From assembly GCA_002413395.1 (NCBI GenBank), contig DHWX01000077.1:1-7510 (forward strand): a stretch of DNA of 7,510 nucleotides, read 5' to 3'. Both the position numbers and the translations under genes were made by a program. The stretch comes from Polaromonas sp. UBA5171 (GTDB lineage: Bacteria > Pseudomonadota > Gammaproteobacteria > Burkholderiales > Burkholderiaceae_C). The notes below the pieces were generated by a model that was given only the letters and a program-made list of their open reading frames with translations, searched no databases and had not been told where the DNA came from. Of the stretch, positions 5,877-7,510 are shown one piece after another (positions within the stretch are counted from its first letter, which is position 1; each line of letters starts with the position of its first letter).

Positions 5877-5908
5877 ACGACTGCAAAGGCAGCCATGTAA
5901 TCAGGTCG
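5865..5908. repeat. Long hairpin at the 3' end of the IS110 remnant
   Basis: CGACCTGATTA (5865-5875) and TAATCAGGTCG (5898-5908) are perfect 11-bp inverted repeats. Inside them, CTGC (5881-5884) pairs with GCAG (5889-5892) around an AAAG tetraloop, leaving a symmetric 5x5 internal loop. The left arm covers the last codons and stop codon of the IS110 remnant. No T tract follows on either side. It may be a subterminal structure of the IS or a transcript-stabilising hairpin. Confidence 0.65.
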
Positions 5909-5993
5909 GTTGATTGAGAGTAACGACAACAATAATGCAGGGAGAACTGAATCACCGATTGCTCAGGCGATCATGAGATGATGGCAAAACAGG

Positions 5994-6305
5994 CACCCGG
6001 CTGTAGCGCTCGGCCCACGGCACCGTCAACTCTTCAACCGTGCCGTCGCTGTATTTGAGCTGAGGAATACGTGCCTGGGTGACGGTCTCAAACTGGCATG
6101 TGTCCAGATGGCGCCATTGGCGCTCGCTCCAGCCATTGACGTGAGCCATCTTGGTCCCCGCGTCAGCCGGGTCCGCCCACACTTGCCCCTTATTCAAAAT
6201 AACTTCGACTACCACTCGCTGCTCTGCAAGGGAAAGGTCGACCTTCTTGATAGACCAGGGCGACTTCAGTCCAAGAAGCTGCTCGTACAACGCGGTGTCT
6301 TTCAT
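5994..6305 (-). pseudogene. ISL3-family transposase, N-terminal fragment
   Basis: The ATG at 6305 starts MKDTALYEQLLGLKSPWSIK and continues KVDLSLAEQRVVVEV, ERQWRHLDTCQFETV, ARIPQLKYSDGTVEEL and VPWAERYSRV. The WRHLDTCQFET and VPWAERYSR blocks are typical of the N-terminal part of ISL3-family transposases, which are normally over 400 residues. After about residue 105 the frame enters IS110-derived DNA (reading PSSHDRLSNR) and stops near 5952, so the catalytic DDE domain is lost. The junction lies around 5990-5996. The outer end of the element should be within the 186 bases before the copper protein gene (6306-6491), but I could not identify its terminal repeat with confidence. Confidence 0.75.
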
Positions 6306-6491
6306 GTTCAGGCCGGAAATATTTGAAAACCGGATTCTCCAAGACTGAGTGAAAAATCACAGTGAAATTGATGAAAAAACAAAAATTTTTCAAATTTTCG
6401 CGACCACTTATGTGCGTTGACGTACAGACGGCCAGCACGATGAGTTTGTTAATGGTCAACCGAATATCCGGTAACACTTCAGGAGTTTCAA
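6306..6491. promoter_or_regulatory. AT-rich upstream region of the copper protein gene
   Basis: A strongly AT-rich block (about 6340-6400, including long A and T runs) precedes the copper-storage gene and may enhance a promoter. A TTGACG word at 6417-6422 resembles a -35 box, but no good -10 lies 16-19 bases beyond it. I see no recognisable CueR or CsoR operator. The ribosome binding site AGGAG is at 6480-6484, seven bases before the ATG. Confidence 0.3.
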
Positions 6492-6821
6492 ATGCTTAGT
6501 CAAAAAGAAATCGAATGCCTTCGCGCATGTAATGAATGTGCGTCTGCATGCCTTCAATGTGCGATTGGATGCCTTAAGGAAGACCAGCCGAAGCCGATGG
6601 TTCACTGCATCTCTCTGGATTTGGAATGTGCAGACATTTGCCGCCTAGCCGCCGCGTCCATCGCACGCGGCGGTGAACACATGAAGGCGATATGTGCGCT
6701 GTGTGCCAAAGCGTGCGAATCTTGTCGTGCTGAGTGCGGAAAGCACTCAATGGAACACTGCAAACGATGCGCCGAGGCCTGCAAGCACTGCGCCGAGGCT
6801 TGTAGCGCCATGGCGAAATGA
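6492..6821 (+). CDS. Cys-rich four-helix-bundle copper-binding protein (DUF326, Csp3-like)
   Basis: This 109-residue protein is predicted to be a cytosolic copper storage protein that packs many Cu(I) ions along the inside of a four-helix bundle through Cys thiolates. It has 19 Cys. Helix 1 carries C9, 13, 16, 20, 23, 27 with the i, i+4, i+7 spacing of the family. Helix 2 has C39, 46, 50; helix 3 has C68, 71, 75, 78, 82; helix 4 has C90, 93, 97, 100, 104. His38, His86, His89 and Met residues sit near the helix ends, where they could help with metal entry. There is no signal peptide, so it fits Csp3-like cytosolic members rather than exported Csp1. The ATG at 6492 has AGGAG seven bases upstream. 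It stands alone, with no copper pump or regulator in the window, and its neighbours are IS debris. Function is from family knowledge; metal specificity is inferred. Confidence 0.9.
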   Translation: MLSQKEIECLRACNECASACLQCAIGCLKEDQPKPMVHCISLDLECADICRLAAASIARGGEHMKAICALCAKACESCRAECGKHSMEHCKRCAEACKHCAEACSAMAK

Positions 6822-6828
6822 CCTTCTA

Positions 6829-6874
6829 CGCAAACTAATTTTTGCGGTAAAAAAAAATGCTGGCATGACCAGCA
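6829..6874. terminator. Two hairpins around an A9 run after the copper gene (candidate terminator, stronger on minus strand)
   Basis: CGCAAA (6829-6834) pairs with TTTGCG (6841-6846). After an uninterrupted run of nine A, TGCTGG (6858-6863) pairs with CCAGCA (6869-6874) over a CATGA loop. On the plus strand the second hairpin is followed only by CGTCTAATTTT, a weak T tract. Read from the minus strand, the second hairpin is followed directly by nine T, a classic intrinsic terminator. It could act bidirectionally, protecting the copper gene from opposing transcription. Confidence 0.55.
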
Positions 6875-7023
6875 CGTCTAATTTTCCCCAATGTGGTGCA
6901 AGTGTGGCCTTCTCTAATCGGTCATCTAAACATGACGTCTTAAAGTGTGACGCACCGATTGTCTTGTGAAAGTAGCGTTCTTCGAAATCGGCATAATATT
7001 TGCTGGCTGTCAGGCTACTGAGA

Positions 7024-7054
7024 TGAATGTCGGGTATCGGGCGAGCATTTTTGG
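7024..7054 (+). repeat. Second copy of the TGAATGTCGG repeat
   Basis: Begins TGAATGTCGGGTATCGGGCG and continues into a T-rich run, matching 2962-2991 except at about four positions and one indel. Both copies are in non-coding DNA and point the same way. Confidence 0.6.
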
Positions 7055-7221
7055 CACCCTATGTCGGTTTCCGCTGCCCAGGAGCCGGACAGCCAAGAAA
7101 ATTGGCATCCCCATTTGGCCGACTGCTTCCATGCTTTTGGCACTGGCGGTGAGCGACTGCTTCCGGCGAAATTGAAAGTCAGCTTTCCCACTTTCCGGTG
7201 GGGTTCATGCGGATCCGGTCT

Positions 7222-7387
7222 ACGTCGGCTTTGTGTCTTTACCAGTCCGCCACCTGGAAAATGCCCAAAATCCAGGCCAAGGGCTCTTTAAGACACATTG
7301 CGGGTCTTCACCACAGTCCGCTATCCGGTACTCCAGTTCAACGCCGTAAAGAAGCAGTTCGTGGCGACCCGCAAGGTGTCTCCAGCT
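7222..7387 (+). repeat. Diverged repeat, copy 2 (paired with 5406-5572), decayed coding sequence candidate
   Basis: It matches the copy at 5406 in order and spacing. The frame gives DTLRVFTTVRYPVLQFNAVK, then KQFVATRKVSPAAS, but an in-frame TAA stands immediately upstream of DTL and a TAG ends it near 7426. It also lacks about 13 codons between the ATR and KVSP parts relative to the other copy. It therefore looks like a broken gene piece or a non-coding repeat. No family recognised. Confidence 0.5.
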
Positions 7388-7484
7388 GCCAGTTTTCACG
7401 AATGGAAGTCGGCAAACGAGCGCAACGCAATTCGGTAGTGCAGCAGTCCTTAGGCGTCACGTGAAAATAAACTTGACCAATTAT

Positions 7485-7510
7485 CTGTCTCTTATACACA
7501 TCTGACGCTG
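7485..7510 (+). other. Residual Illumina Nextera (Tn5) adapter at contig end
   Basis: The window ends with CTGTCTCTTATACACATCTG followed by ACGCTG. The first 19 bases are the reverse complement of the Tn5 mosaic end used in Nextera libraries, and the rest continues as the Nextera read-1 transposase adapter. This is library-preparation sequence rather than genome. Biological sequence stops at or before 7484. Confidence 0.95.

Larger units (their letters stand above)
6875..7484. other. Gene-free right flank with diverged repeats
   Basis: About 600 bases without a credible gene. Open frames are short, overlap in several phases and lack ribosome binding sites. The stretch includes a TGAATGTCGG repeat at 7024, the second copy of the diverged 160-base repeat at 7222-7387, and repeated GACTGCTTCC words near 7120 and 7155. 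A small dyad GTCAT/ATGAC lies near 6921-6936. Confidence 0.5.

Noticed and set aside
6417..6453. Sigma-70 promoter for the copper gene (TTGACG with GTTAAT)
   Set aside because: The hexamers are 25 bases apart, too far for a sigma-70 or MerR-type promoter, and no better -10 lies at the right spacing.
7200..7464. Plus-strand frame of 88 codons starting at 7198 as a gene
   Set aside because: It overlaps the diverged repeat in a different phase from the conserved peptide, has no family-like motif, and ends next to the adapter.
1..7510. CRISPR array, tRNA or rRNA genes
   Set aside because: No regularly spaced direct repeats, no cloverleaf with a recognisable anticodon arm, and no rRNA-like conserved stretches were seen on either strand.

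Overview
This window looks like accessory DNA from a Gram-negative proteobacterium, probably a beta- or gammaproteobacterium. The evidence is the IS families present (IS6, IS66, IS110 and ISL3 remnants), the GC-rich codon use of the aldehyde dehydrogenase, and Shine-Dalgarno starts. I cannot name the genus. The right edge carries 26 bases of Illumina Nextera transposase adapter, so the window appears to be a whole short-read contig whose right end is a sequencing artefact. The left edge cuts through a gene.

Layout from left to right. (1) 1-287, minus strand: N-terminus of an aldehyde dehydrogenase, running off the left edge. (2) About 355-1247: a scrapyard of transposase ends. It holds an IS6-family C-terminus (minus), then two different IS66-family C-termini lying head to head around a 30-bp imperfect palindrome. 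(3) 1413-5160: three full-length genes, all on the minus strand. In transcription order they are an HNH endonuclease-like protein (5160-4210), a DUF1643 protein (4043-3408) and a 459-residue P-loop AAA/STAND-like ATPase (2792-1413). A possible 38-residue ORF overlaps the ATPase start. (4) 5161-6305: non-coding, degenerate sequence, then an IS110-family C-terminus (plus) fused to an ISL3-family N-terminus (minus). (5) 6492-6821, plus strand: an intact Cys-rich four-helix-bundle copper storage protein. (6) 6822-7484: degenerate, apparently non-coding DNA that shares diverged repeats with regions 3 and 4, followed by the adapter.

How the parts may work together. The ATPase, DUF1643 and HNH genes are co-oriented, intact and flanked on both sides by broken insertion sequences. 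That arrangement resembles a defence or other accessory island, but the gaps between genes (166 and about 520 bases) mean a single operon is not shown. A joint function is an inference. The copper protein has its own ribosome binding site and is probably an independent cytosolic Cu(I) store. The most unusual structural signals are the palindromic joint between the two IS66 ends, and two diverged copies of an approximately 160-base sequence (5406-5572 and 7222-7387) whose substitutions look protein-conservative.
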